Source: Gammaproteobacteria bacterium
Lineage (GTDB): Bacteria > Pseudomonadota > Gammaproteobacteria > Pseudomonadales > Pseudohongiellaceae
Length of the DNA: 64,000 nucleotides
Direction: 5' to 3'
Assembly (NCBI GenBank): GCA_009692305.1
Contig: SHZK01000001.1
Coordinates: forward strand, 310,001-374,000
How positions within the stretch are numbered: position 1 is the stretch's first letter; every line of letters begins with the position of its first letter. The position numbers and the translations under genes are program-made. Shown piece by piece: positions 56,104 to 64,000 of the stretch. The notes under the pieces are model-generated. The model was given only the letters and a program-made list of their open reading frames with translations. It did not search any database and was not told where the DNA came from.

Positions 56104-57351
56104 TTATTCCAGTTTCGCGCCAACCAGCTGCGCCACGGCTGACAACGTCGTTTGCGCGGCGTTCAAACCGAGCCGGAAATCATCGTCAGTAAAATTAGTC
56201 CATACATCGAGTGGTGTATGCCAGCTTGGATTCCAGCCACCGCCGGTATGCGCGCCGCGCTCATTTTCCCGCAAGCTGATGGAAGGCACCGCGTTCATGA
56301 AAGGTGTGGAGTCGGTGTTCGTCATATGGGGACCGACAGTGGCCGGATAATCAGTGTTATAGGCATCGGCCGCCGCCTTGAAGACGAAGGCGAGGCGCAT
56401 GGATGCGTCTGCCAGTTCTGAAGCAAATTGAAATTCGATATTCACGTCAGCCTCCGGGCGCTGGTCACGACTAACCGTGCCATCCGCACGTGGCGCGCCG
56501 TGATCCCACAGCATCATGTCGTGCTGGATCATGCCAAGCCAGCGTGGTTCCGGATAGAGTCCTGATCCCACCGGATTTTCAATTCCTTGCAGTGCCGCAC
56601 GCTGTTCCACATAGGCGGTAGAGCCATTGAGTCCGGTTTCCTCGTTATTCCATAGTGCGAAGCGAATGGAGCGCTCAGTCTCTACACCCGGTGCGTTAAA
56701 GATACGGGCGAGCTCAATGACGAGCGCCGTACCAGAAGCGTCGTCATTCACTGCTTCATTCACGCCATGGCCATCCATATGTGCGCCGATGATGTACGCC
56801 TCATTGGGATACAGACTGCCAATTTTTGTGCAATACACCTGTTCACGCGGGCCGTTCTCGGGTTCTTCGGCATTAAGCAATCGAATGCGTTCGTCCGGTT
56901 GCGCATCGAGGTCCCGATTGACTCCGGTGGGCGCACGATAGCCAAAAATTGAAGAGCCGCCGGGACCGCTGCCATTGCGACCGACACTGCCGCCAGTGGC
57001 TGTGGTCAAATCCGGTGTAGTGGCTGCGGGAGCGGTGGCTTGCGCAGGACTGCGAGGCGCAGGCGGTTCCGGATCGAATGTGTAGTGCAGGCGTTCCACA
57101 TTGTCGCAGCCCGCCGCGATTAATTGCTGCTCAATCCAGTCCACGGCATCGCGATTGCGCGTGGTGCCCTGACGTCGATCGCCAAACTGGGTTAGTCCAT
57201 TGATGGTTGCTTTATAGCTTTCCAGGTCGAGGCGACTCACCAGTTCACGGACCGGGTCCGGAGCAGCGGACTGGGCGAATGCGATACTGCAGGTACACAC
57301 AGCTGCGGTTAGCAGGCTACAATTGGTCAGCGCGCGAGCATTAATGAACAT
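56104..57351 (-). CDS. Exported M28-family zinc peptidase
   Basis: 415 aa from ATG 57351 (GGGAG upstream). Signal peptide (CSLLTAAVCTCSIAFAQS). Metal-binding segments GAHMDGHGVNEAVNDDASGTA and ALWNNEETGLNGS are visible (split), with the C-terminal MTNTDSTPFMNAVPSISL holding a later ligand region. Such enzymes are aminopeptidases or dipeptidases of the periplasm. It is the last gene of a likely minus-strand operon with the methyltransferase-like, MauG-like and YtkA-like genes. Confidence 0.85.
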   Translation of the reverse strand: MFINARALTNCSLLTAAVCTCSIAFAQSAAPDPVRELVSRLDLESYKATINGLTQFGDRRQGTTRNRDAVDWIEQQLIAAGCDNVERLHYTFDPEPPAPRSPAQATAPAATTPDLTTATGGSVGRNGSGPGGSSIFGYRAPTGVNRDLDAQPDERIRLLNAEEPENGPREQVYCTKIGSLYPNEAYIIGAHMDGHGVNEAVNDDASGTALVIELARIFNAPGVETERSIRFALWNNEETGLNGSTAYVEQRAALQGIENPVGSGLYPEPRWLGMIQHDMMLWDHGAPRADGTVSRDQRPEADVNIEFQFASELADASMRLAFVFKAAADAYNTDYPATVGPHMTNTDSTPFMNAVPSISLRENERGAHTGGGWNPSWHTPLDVWTNFTDDDFRLGLNAAQTTLSAVAQLVGAKLE

Positions 57352-57425
57352 ACGAACTCCCTGAATTAAACCATCACAACAGGCTGCAAGCATATGCAAG
57401 CCCAGCGCTCAGGTCTAGCCTGCTG

Positions 57426-58223
57426 TCAGTTAGGTGATTCTGCCGGGATTGATTTGGTAAATCGCAGCAGGAATTGGTCAGTATTGCGACCAAGCATCGG
57501 GTTAAACACCGGGCGACGACGGCGATCGGCGGCATTGGCGAGAATTGCGCTTGCTGCCTGCAATTCGAAACCGGCGTGTGCGGCCAACTCCTCAGCCTGT
57601 GACTGCAGCATGCGATGCAGGCGGCTGTTGTCCTGTCCGGCATCGCCGGCATGATCAATTATTGCGAGGGTGCCACCAGGCTTTAGCAGAGTCTGCAGAT
57701 GGGATAATAAATTTGCGGCGTAGCTGGGGTCGCTATTGGAAAAGTCATGCAGGATCTGGGCGAGCAGGATGACATCGAGTGATTCCGGTTCGATAGACAA
57801 ATCGAAGAAATTTTCGCGCAGGTGTATCACATTGGAGAGCTCGGCAATTTCAATCCGCTGATCCAGAGCATCTGCCAATGAATACATCTGGCGTATGTCT
57901 TCCACGTCCGAGCCGGGCGCAGGGTTTTGCGCAAACACTGTGCCGTCAGCGCCCACCACCTGGGACAGGATATAGGTGAAATAGCCATCGGCTGCATAAA
58001 CATCGAGGACGCGCATGCCGGTGTCAATTTCCAGAAATTCCATCACTGCCACTGGTTTGCGCGCATCGTCGCGCAGCAGATGTGCCACATTCCGTGTGTG
58101 TGCATTGAGTGCTGTTAGCAGCGCATTCTTGTCCAGAGCCGCCACTGCATTGATCTGGAAACATGCTGACAGTGCCAGTGCCAACAAAACCAGATTCCGA
58201 CAATTATGTAACAGGCCTCTCAC
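57426..58223 (-). CDS. Exported SAM-methyltransferase-like protein
   Basis: 265 aa with an N-terminal signal peptide (NLVLLALALSACFQINAVAA). A class I methyltransferase fold is suggested by MRVLDVYAADGYFTYILSQ (motif I, with a non-canonical AAD-G), SLDVILLAQILHDF and LLKPGGTLAIIDHAGD. SAM is not known to be available in the periplasm, so the role is unclear; it may bind another ligand. It ends a 9-bp gap after the MauG-like gene. The possible lipobox SAC is too early to be certain. Confidence 0.72.
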   Translation of the reverse strand: MRGLLHNCRNLVLLALALSACFQINAVAALDKNALLTALNAHTRNVAHLLRDDARKPVAVMEFLEIDTGMRVLDVYAADGYFTYILSQVVGADGTVFAQNPAPGSDVEDIRQMYSLADALDQRIEIAELSNVIHLRENFFDLSIEPESLDVILLAQILHDFSNSDPSYAANLLSHLQTLLKPGGTLAIIDHAGDAGQDNSRLHRMLQSQAEELAAHAGFELQAASAILANAADRRRRPVFNPMLGRNTDQFLLRFTKSIPAESPN

Positions 58224-58232
58224 ACATCGGTC

Positions 58233-59495
58233 CTAGAGTGCTTGCAGCCATTTGGCAGGAGTCGCCAGTGGTGCGGTCAGTGTCAGCAGGAATGCCTCGA
58301 GTTGACGCAGTTCTACTGTGCGCAATCCTAAAGGTTTTGCTTCATTATGACTGAGCATCGAGACTGGCGCTAAATTGTAGTGCTGCAATACTCCGCGCAA
58401 GCTGGCGATTTGGCCACCGTGCATGTAGGGCGCTGTAAGAGAGGCATTGCGTAGAGTCGGTGTCTTGTGAGCACCAACGAGATCATTCGCAGTGCGAGCG
58501 AAACGTAATTCAGAGCACTGCGCCGAGCTCGCGTCACTAAACTCGCCAAGACAATTGAACGGGTCCTGTTGCGCCGTTCGAATGCCATCGTAGCGACCCA
58601 TGGAAGGTAGTTGTCCAGCCACGCTGAGTATGCCTGTGTTATGGAACTCATGGTTGGTAAAAAGTGGGCCGTTGTGACAGCTCACGCATTGCCCCTTGTC
58701 GATGAAAAGCCGTAATCCGGCGATTTCGGTACCATTCAATACGCTGGATGGATGACTGCCTGCGTCCGTATCTGCTGCCAGCGATTGCGCATAGGCATCA
58801 AACCGGCTGGCGCCAGGCATTAATTGCCGCTGATATGCCGCCAGCACTTTGCCGACGTTGCTGAATAGGCGTGATATGTCCGTCTGTGATTCGGTGGTCA
58901 GGCTCGACCATTGCGTCTGCTGATCCGGAGTTCCCAGCGGAGTGGCTGACGACGGCACTCCATTCACATCTGCTAATGCGCCGAACAGCGTTTCGTATTG
59001 AGTCTTGTAAGAGCTGTCATTAGCTATTAACTGTGCCACCTGTACCCGTGAAAAATTATGTTCATGGCCCGCTTCGATAGGTGCCAGTGCCTGGGCCCAT
59101 TGGCTGTCTTTACGACCGTCCCAATAAAACCAGGGGCTATAGGATATACCTGCCAGACTCGGTGTATTGCGTGTGCCAATACCGTTGCCGACTGCCAGGG
59201 CTATGCCGTCGGTAAACATCAGGTCTGGCTGGTGACAGGTGGCACAACTTACCTTGCCACTGCCGCTCATGCGCGTGTCGAAAAATAGTTGATGGCCGAG
59301 TTCGACCGCTTGCTCGTTGTCGCTGACACTATTACTGCTGTCGGCGAGGAGTGGCGGCAATGCTGATAATGACAGGGAATGGATCAAGGCTACTTCTGTT
59401 GGTGACCAATCCCGTGATACTGGCAGAGCCAGATAATCCCAAGCGACAAATCCTGTGATCAAAAACGTTATGAATATAAGCAGCAGTTTTTTCAT
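58233..59495 (-). CDS. Diheme cytochrome c peroxidase / MauG-family protein
   Basis: 420 aa. An N-terminal hydrophobic segment (KLLLIFITFLITGFVAWDYLAL) anchors or exports it. Two heme motifs are present, CATCH (residues 84-88) and CVSCH (about 270), with MauG/CCP sequence landmarks LFFDTRMSGSG, GTRNTPSLAG, WDGRKDS and KTPTLRNASLTAPYMHGG. The family reduces H2O2 or performs protein-radical oxidations such as TTQ formation. Here it could be a peroxidase protecting the periplasm or a maturation enzyme; sequence alone does not decide. Its start overlaps the YtkA-like stop by one base (TAATG). Confidence 0.87.
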   Translation of the reverse strand: MKKLLLIFITFLITGFVAWDYLALPVSRDWSPTEVALIHSLSLSALPPLLADSSNSVSDNEQAVELGHQLFFDTRMSGSGKVSCATCHQPDLMFTDGIALAVGNGIGTRNTPSLAGISYSPWFYWDGRKDSQWAQALAPIEAGHEHNFSRVQVAQLIANDSSYKTQYETLFGALADVNGVPSSATPLGTPDQQTQWSSLTTESQTDISRLFSNVGKVLAAYQRQLMPGASRFDAYAQSLAADTDAGSHPSSVLNGTEIAGLRLFIDKGQCVSCHNGPLFTNHEFHNTGILSVAGQLPSMGRYDGIRTAQQDPFNCLGEFSDASSAQCSELRFARTANDLVGAHKTPTLRNASLTAPYMHGGQIASLRGVLQHYNLAPVSMLSHNEAKPLGLRTVELRQLEAFLLTLTAPLATPAKWLQAL

Positions 59496-59938
59496 TACAG
59501 GCGGAAATCAATTACGGCAGTTTCCTGGGCCCCGTTGATAGTTAGCTCGAACAACAATTGCCACAGTCCAGGCATATGAAATCGCATGCCTTCCAACTGA
59601 TAGTCGCCATTATCCAGCTGCCGTGTGATTTGGGGAGCGGTCGGCATACCGTGATCGTGTTCTGGCATGCCGCCACTGATGCTCATTTGCGCCTGCAATG
59701 GCGCACCATTGGCATCGAGTACCCTGATATACCAGGTGTGAATTTGATTGATCAGCAGCGGATCAAGATCACTGTAAATTTCTATGCGAATGCCGGTGGC
59801 CGTGGTTCCGGTCAGTACTGGTGTCGCAGCAGCGCCGCTTGCGCCGGAAAATTGGGCCAGAACCAGCCAGCTCGCCAGCAATAGCTGACAAGTAACTCGT
59901 ATAAACTGTCTGGGAGAGGCGGATTGCAAGTTATACAT
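59495..59938 (-). CDS. YtkA/FixH-like exported protein
   Basis: 147 aa from ATG 59938 (a GTG at 59959 is possible). Signal peptide (LLASWLVLAQFSGASGA). The mature domain has the YtkA-like pattern GGMPEHDHGMPTAPQ and MRFHMPGLWQLLFEL, a beta-sandwich with His/Met residues that may bind copper. It is coupled by one-base overlap to the MauG-like gene, and homologues often sit beside cytochrome c peroxidases in such operons. Confidence 0.75.
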   Translation of the reverse strand: MYNLQSASPRQFIRVTCQLLLASWLVLAQFSGASGAAATPVLTGTTATGIRIEIYSDLDPLLINQIHTWYIRVLDANGAPLQAQMSISGGMPEHDHGMPTAPQITRQLDNGDYQLEGMRFHMPGLWQLLFELTINGAQETAVIDFRL

Positions 59939-60011
59939 AATAGGTGATTCGGCGGTCACGGCAAAATCCCATACAACAGAGTGGGTAACGACCGCACGTA
60001 GTGAGTAAGCG

Positions 60012-60050
60012 TAAAAAGAAAAAGGGTAAACGATTGCTCGCTCACCCTTA
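60012..60050 (-). terminator. Terminator of the cold-shock gene
   Basis: On the minus strand AAGGGTGAGCG pairs imperfectly with the CGTTTACCCTT side, followed by a T-rich tail (TTTTTCTTTTT). It ends about 60 nt after the stop codon of the cold-shock protein. Confidence 0.65.
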
Positions 60051-60108
60051 TTCTGGAAATAATCGAACCAGTTAAAGCGGCCGCGTCCTGGGACCCAGCC
60101 GGCAACGA

Positions 60109-60318
60109 CTAGATAGCGACAATTTGCTCGGCCTGTGGGCCTTTCTGACCTTGAGTCACCAGGAATTCAACCCGTTGACCTTCAGCCAGTGTCTTGTAAC
60201 CAGCGCTTTGAATCGCGCTGAAATGTGCGAATACATCTGGTCCGCCTTCTCTTTCGATAAAGCCAAAACCTTTGCTTTCATTGAACCACTTAACGGTTCC
60301 AGTTATTTTTTCTGCCAT
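60109..60318 (-). CDS. CspA-family cold-shock protein
   Basis: 69 aa. Single cold-shock OB fold with RNP1-like GFGFIE and RNP2-like DVFAHFSAI. It binds single-stranded RNA and acts as an RNA chaperone. It has its own strong promoter and a long leader of about 140 nt, typical of temperature-regulated csp mRNAs. Confidence 0.95.
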   Translation of the reverse strand: MAEKITGTVKWFNESKGFGFIEREGGPDVFAHFSAIQSAGYKTLAEGQRVEFLVTQGQKGPQAEQIVAI

Positions 60319-60466
60319 GCTAAATTTTCCGTAATCGGTAAAAAAATCCTACTCGGTAGGGGTCGTGCTAGAAATTAGGCTGGTACTTATAAACTTCAGG
60401 ACGAGGTATTACTACGTAGACTTCGAAATGGGGTGAAATAGTACGCTTACTTTCAAGCTGCGCGAG

Positions 60467-60494
60467 ATTCTACAGGCAAATCCTTGTTAGTCAA
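60467..60494 (-). promoter_or_regulatory. Sigma70 promoter and long leader of the cold-shock gene
   Basis: On the minus strand TTGACT (60489-60494) and TAGAAT (60467-60472) are 16 bp apart. Transcription would start near 60460, leaving a 5' leader of about 140 nt before the start codon at 60318, as in cspA. The leader may act as an RNA thermosensor. Confidence 0.7.
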
Positions 60495-60572
60495 GGAATT
60501 TTTAGATTGCAATCAGATAGTTCCAGGCGCCAGCGCTGATTCATAGAGGGGCTAGCGCCCGCTCTTGCTGAC

Positions 60573-61184
60573 TCAACGGCTCTGGTAAACCCCAAAATGC
60601 ACAAAGGGCGCGCTAGCGCGTTGCCCGCGCGACACATTTGCCGGCACCTGGTGGCGCACCGGGGTGAGGCTCTTCAGGTAGGCGGCAATCGCAAATGCAT
60701 CTTCTTCGGTGATGCTGACAAAGGCAGGCCAGGGCATCACTGGAATTGAGCGTGAGCTGTGATCACTAGTGCCGACCCGGATCATCTGTACCAGGCGATT
60801 CATGGTCCAGCTACCCAAGCCCGTTTCCATGTCTGGCGTCAGGTTAGGTGGATAGACGATGCCCGGGAAAGTGTCGACGAACGGGCTGGTATAAGCGATG
60901 CCAGTGCCTGATCCCGCCAGCAGTCGCGACTGATTCGCCGCTCCAGCCAGAGCACAATCGGTGTGACAACTACCACAACCCAGCAATCCAACCATATAAC
61001 GGCTGCGTTGCAATTGCTCTGGAGTGTAGTTCGACGAGGGCACGGCTTCGGGCAGAGCAAAGATGGTAGTGGGATCGAGCTGCTCGAAGTCGTCCAGCGG
61101 GTTATAAGCGACAGGATTGTTGGAGCAGCCATCGACCAGCAACATCAGGCAGCCAAGTAACGACACTTTGAATGATTTAAGCAT
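60573..61184 (-). CDS. Exported monoheme cytochrome c
   Basis: 203 aa from ATG 61184. The signal peptide ends LLVDGC, possibly a lipobox, so it may be a lipoprotein. One heme motif CGSCH (LLGCGSCHTDCALAG), and later PPNLTPDMETGLGSW and MPWPAFVSITEEDAFAIAAYL, are typical of cytochrome c subunits of membrane-bound alcohol or gluconate dehydrogenases. It may take electrons from the nearby quinoproteins. Confidence 0.85.
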   Translation of the reverse strand: MLKSFKVSLLGCLMLLVDGCSNNPVAYNPLDDFEQLDPTTIFALPEAVPSSNYTPEQLQRSRYMVGLLGCGSCHTDCALAGAANQSRLLAGSGTGIAYTSPFVDTFPGIVYPPNLTPDMETGLGSWTMNRLVQMIRVGTSDHSSRSIPVMPWPAFVSITEEDAFAIAAYLKSLTPVRHQVPANVSRGQRASAPFVHFGVYQSR

Positions 61185-61362
61185 GACCAGTTCCCCGGCA
61201 AAATGAATCATACGGATTCAAATTCAAGCACAAATGCGTTGTAAGTAACTTGATCTCGCGCAAGAGCATAGCTTTAAGGTTTGCTGTATTTCAGCATGAA
61301 TCCGGTACAATTCGCTTATGCGGATGCGAGATATAAGATGGAGCAAATAGAGAGGCACACAG

Positions 61363-61806
61363 ATGAGACCAACACTGAAAAAATTACTGCAGTTCGCGAG
61401 TAGCGTTGGCGCTGTCGCAGTGCTACTGACGTCTTCTGCCCAAACAGCTGAGCAAGCACCGCTGCTTACCGTAAAGCAGGTGATGAATGCCTTGCTCACA
61501 CCGATGACGACAGTGATCTGGGGTGCTTATGAGCTGCAAACCGATGCCGAGTGGTTGGCAGTTGAGAATGCGGCGCTGGGAGTGCTGGCGGCGGGCAATC
61601 TGCTCGCTATCGGTGGTGCCGGAGATGCTGAAACCGCTCTTGCATTGGAGCCTGACTGGCAACGCTATAATCAGCAAATGATTAGCGCTGCACGTTCTGT
61701 GCTGGCGGCAGTGGCCGTGAAGGACGAAGAGGCACTGTCTGCTGCCGGCAATGAAGGTTTATATCCGCCATGCGAATCCTGTCATCAGCAGTATCAGGCC
61801 CAGTAG
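61363..61806 (+). CDS. Cytochrome c'-like exported protein (class II)
   Basis: 147 aa with signal peptide (FASSVGAVAVLLTSSAQTA). The mature part is helical, and the only heme motif, CESCH, is close to the C-terminus as in four-helix-bundle class II cytochromes. It may carry electrons or bind small gases. It is convergent with the HupE gene, with a gap of five bases. Confidence 0.8.
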   Translation: MRPTLKKLLQFASSVGAVAVLLTSSAQTAEQAPLLTVKQVMNALLTPMTTVIWGAYELQTDAEWLAVENAALGVLAAGNLLAIGGAGDAETALALEPDWQRYNQQMISAARSVLAAVAVKDEEALSAAGNEGLYPPCESCHQQYQAQ

Positions 61807-61811
61807 TGAAC

Positions 61812-62821
61812 CTAGACCAGAAACAAGTTCGGTATGCGCTGGATGAACCAGTAAGTGGCAATGCCACCGAGGCCATAGGCGAGACCGCGCTGAATGCTGA
61901 ACTGCAATGGTTGCAGAAACCGGGTGATGAGCAGGTGTATTGCGAGCAACACTAGAATAAACGCGATTTGCCCAGCCTCGACCCCGAGGTTAAAGAACAA
62001 TAGAGCGAGTGGAATGTCGGCATTGCTCAGGCCCAATTCACCCAGCGCTCCGGCAAAACCGAATCCGTGCACCAACCCAAACGCGAACGCAACAATCCAC
62101 GGGCGACTGTGAATCAAGGTCTGCTGGCCGCGCATGCCCATTATGATTTCCCGTGCCAAAAACGCAATTGAGAGCGCAATCAGTACTTCGATGGGTGCGC
62201 CTGGTACAGGAAATACGCCAAGCACCGCAGCTGCCAGCGTAATGCTGTGCGCGATCGTGAAAGCAGTAATGGTTTGCACCAGCTTCCAGAATCCCTGCAA
62301 TAGCAACAACAACCCAAGTACAAACAACAGGTGATCGAGACCCAGTAAAATATGTTCTGCGCCGAGTACCAGATAGCGTTGGGCGAGACTGCGGAGGGAG
62401 CCGGCTCCTGCCTTTAATTCAGCGAGTGGTACTGCGACTATATTGCCACTTCCAGGAAAATAGCCCGAAACATCGCTGCCATCCTGCCAGCGTGCGACCA
62501 CGACGACTCCGGCCAGTGCCCAGGGAAAAATTAACTCATCATCTACATTCAGTGTTGGTGTGCACTGGAATCGATAGCTGAATGCGCTGGGCGGTAAACC
62601 TTCACAGCGTTCTGGCAAAATGCGTTCTATATTAAACAGGGGTGGCACTTGTTGATCGACAATGGAGAGTCGGTATTGGTTGTTGGCAGTCTCGTCCATG
62701 AAGACACGCGCGACACCGGTGACATCAATGTCATGTGCGAGCGCGCCGTAATTTGCGCAGCAGCCAATGCAAAGCAGCAATGCGCGCAATGGCTGGCAAA
62801 TGATGCTGCCCATACCGTTAC

Positions 62822-62825
<4 letters not shown>
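61812..62825 (-). CDS. HupE/UreJ-2 family membrane protein
   Basis: 337 aa. N-terminal signal (CIGCCANYGALAHD), a periplasmic domain of about 130 residues, then six membrane helices with GAEHILLGLDHLLFVLGLLL (split) and AFTIAHSITLAAAVLG, AFGLVHGFGFAGALGELGL. The His/Asp in helix ends are the conserved residues of HupE/UreJ metal permease-like proteins. Transport of nickel or cobalt is known for some relatives; here no hydrogenase or urease genes are nearby. The start overlaps the upstream PPIase stop by 4 nt (ATGA). Confidence 0.85.

Positions 62826-64000
<1,175 letters not shown>

Overview
The window reads as a chromosomal segment of a gammaproteobacterium. The main evidence is the block iscR-iscS-iscU-iscA-hscB-hscA-fdx-iscX, ndk, rlmN, pilW-like, rodZ-like, ispG, hisS, yfgM, bamB, der (about 16.9-32.2 kb), which keeps the gammaproteobacterial gene order. 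xseA (40.5-42.0 kb) and guaB (63.8 kb, cut by the window end) belong to the same neighbourhood. The many exported, heme- and PQQ-dependent proteins suggest a free-living, probably aquatic, respiratory heterotroph. I cannot name a genus.

Layout. 0-16.4 kb is mostly metabolism and regulation: the 5' part of pntA (minus), a Leptospira-type citramalate synthase and leuB (convergent, with a large inverted-repeat element between them), tRNA-Leu(CAA), queA, mdh, a LytS/LytTR-type two-component pair, an Lrp-family regulator divergent from leuA, an ECF sigma/anti-sigma/exported coiled-coil operon, a MORN-like exported protein, a zinc-ribbon protein and the PHP phosphoesterase rnm. 16.8-32.2 kb is the conserved isc-to-der block, all on the plus strand, headed by an IscR-type operator overlapping a sigma70-like promoter. 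32.2-42 kb is mixed: a threonine dehydratase, an exported M18 peptidase, a PETase/cutinase-family esterase, a DoxX gene broken by an amber codon, a DsbA-like protein, a DUF3307 protein and xseA.

42.3-63.7 kb is an accessory block of about 21 kb lying between xseA and guaB, genes that are divergent neighbours in E. coli and many relatives. It encodes almost only exported or membrane proteins: four PQQ beta-propeller dehydrogenases (two carrying N-terminal cytochrome c domains), a Rieske protein, a cytochrome c/copper-monooxygenase-like protein, a MauG/CCP-type diheme protein, two smaller c-type cytochromes, a DAACS-family symporter, an M28 peptidase, an exported methyltransferase-like protein, a metallo-beta-lactamase-fold protein with a degenerate metal motif, and a HupE/PPIase pair. 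The simplest reading is a periplasmic oxidation module: quinoproteins oxidise alcohols, sugars or polymer-derived substrates, electrons leave through cytochromes and the Rieske protein, and the symporter imports products. The substrates cannot be read from sequence. No PQQ biosynthesis genes are present in the window.

Three places show coding sequence interrupted by an in-frame stop: DoxX (TAG), a small membrane ORF upstream of leuB (TAG), and the 3' side of the MORN-like gene (TAA). TAG ends several intact genes here, so genetic recoding is unlikely; nonsense mutation or base-call error is more probable.
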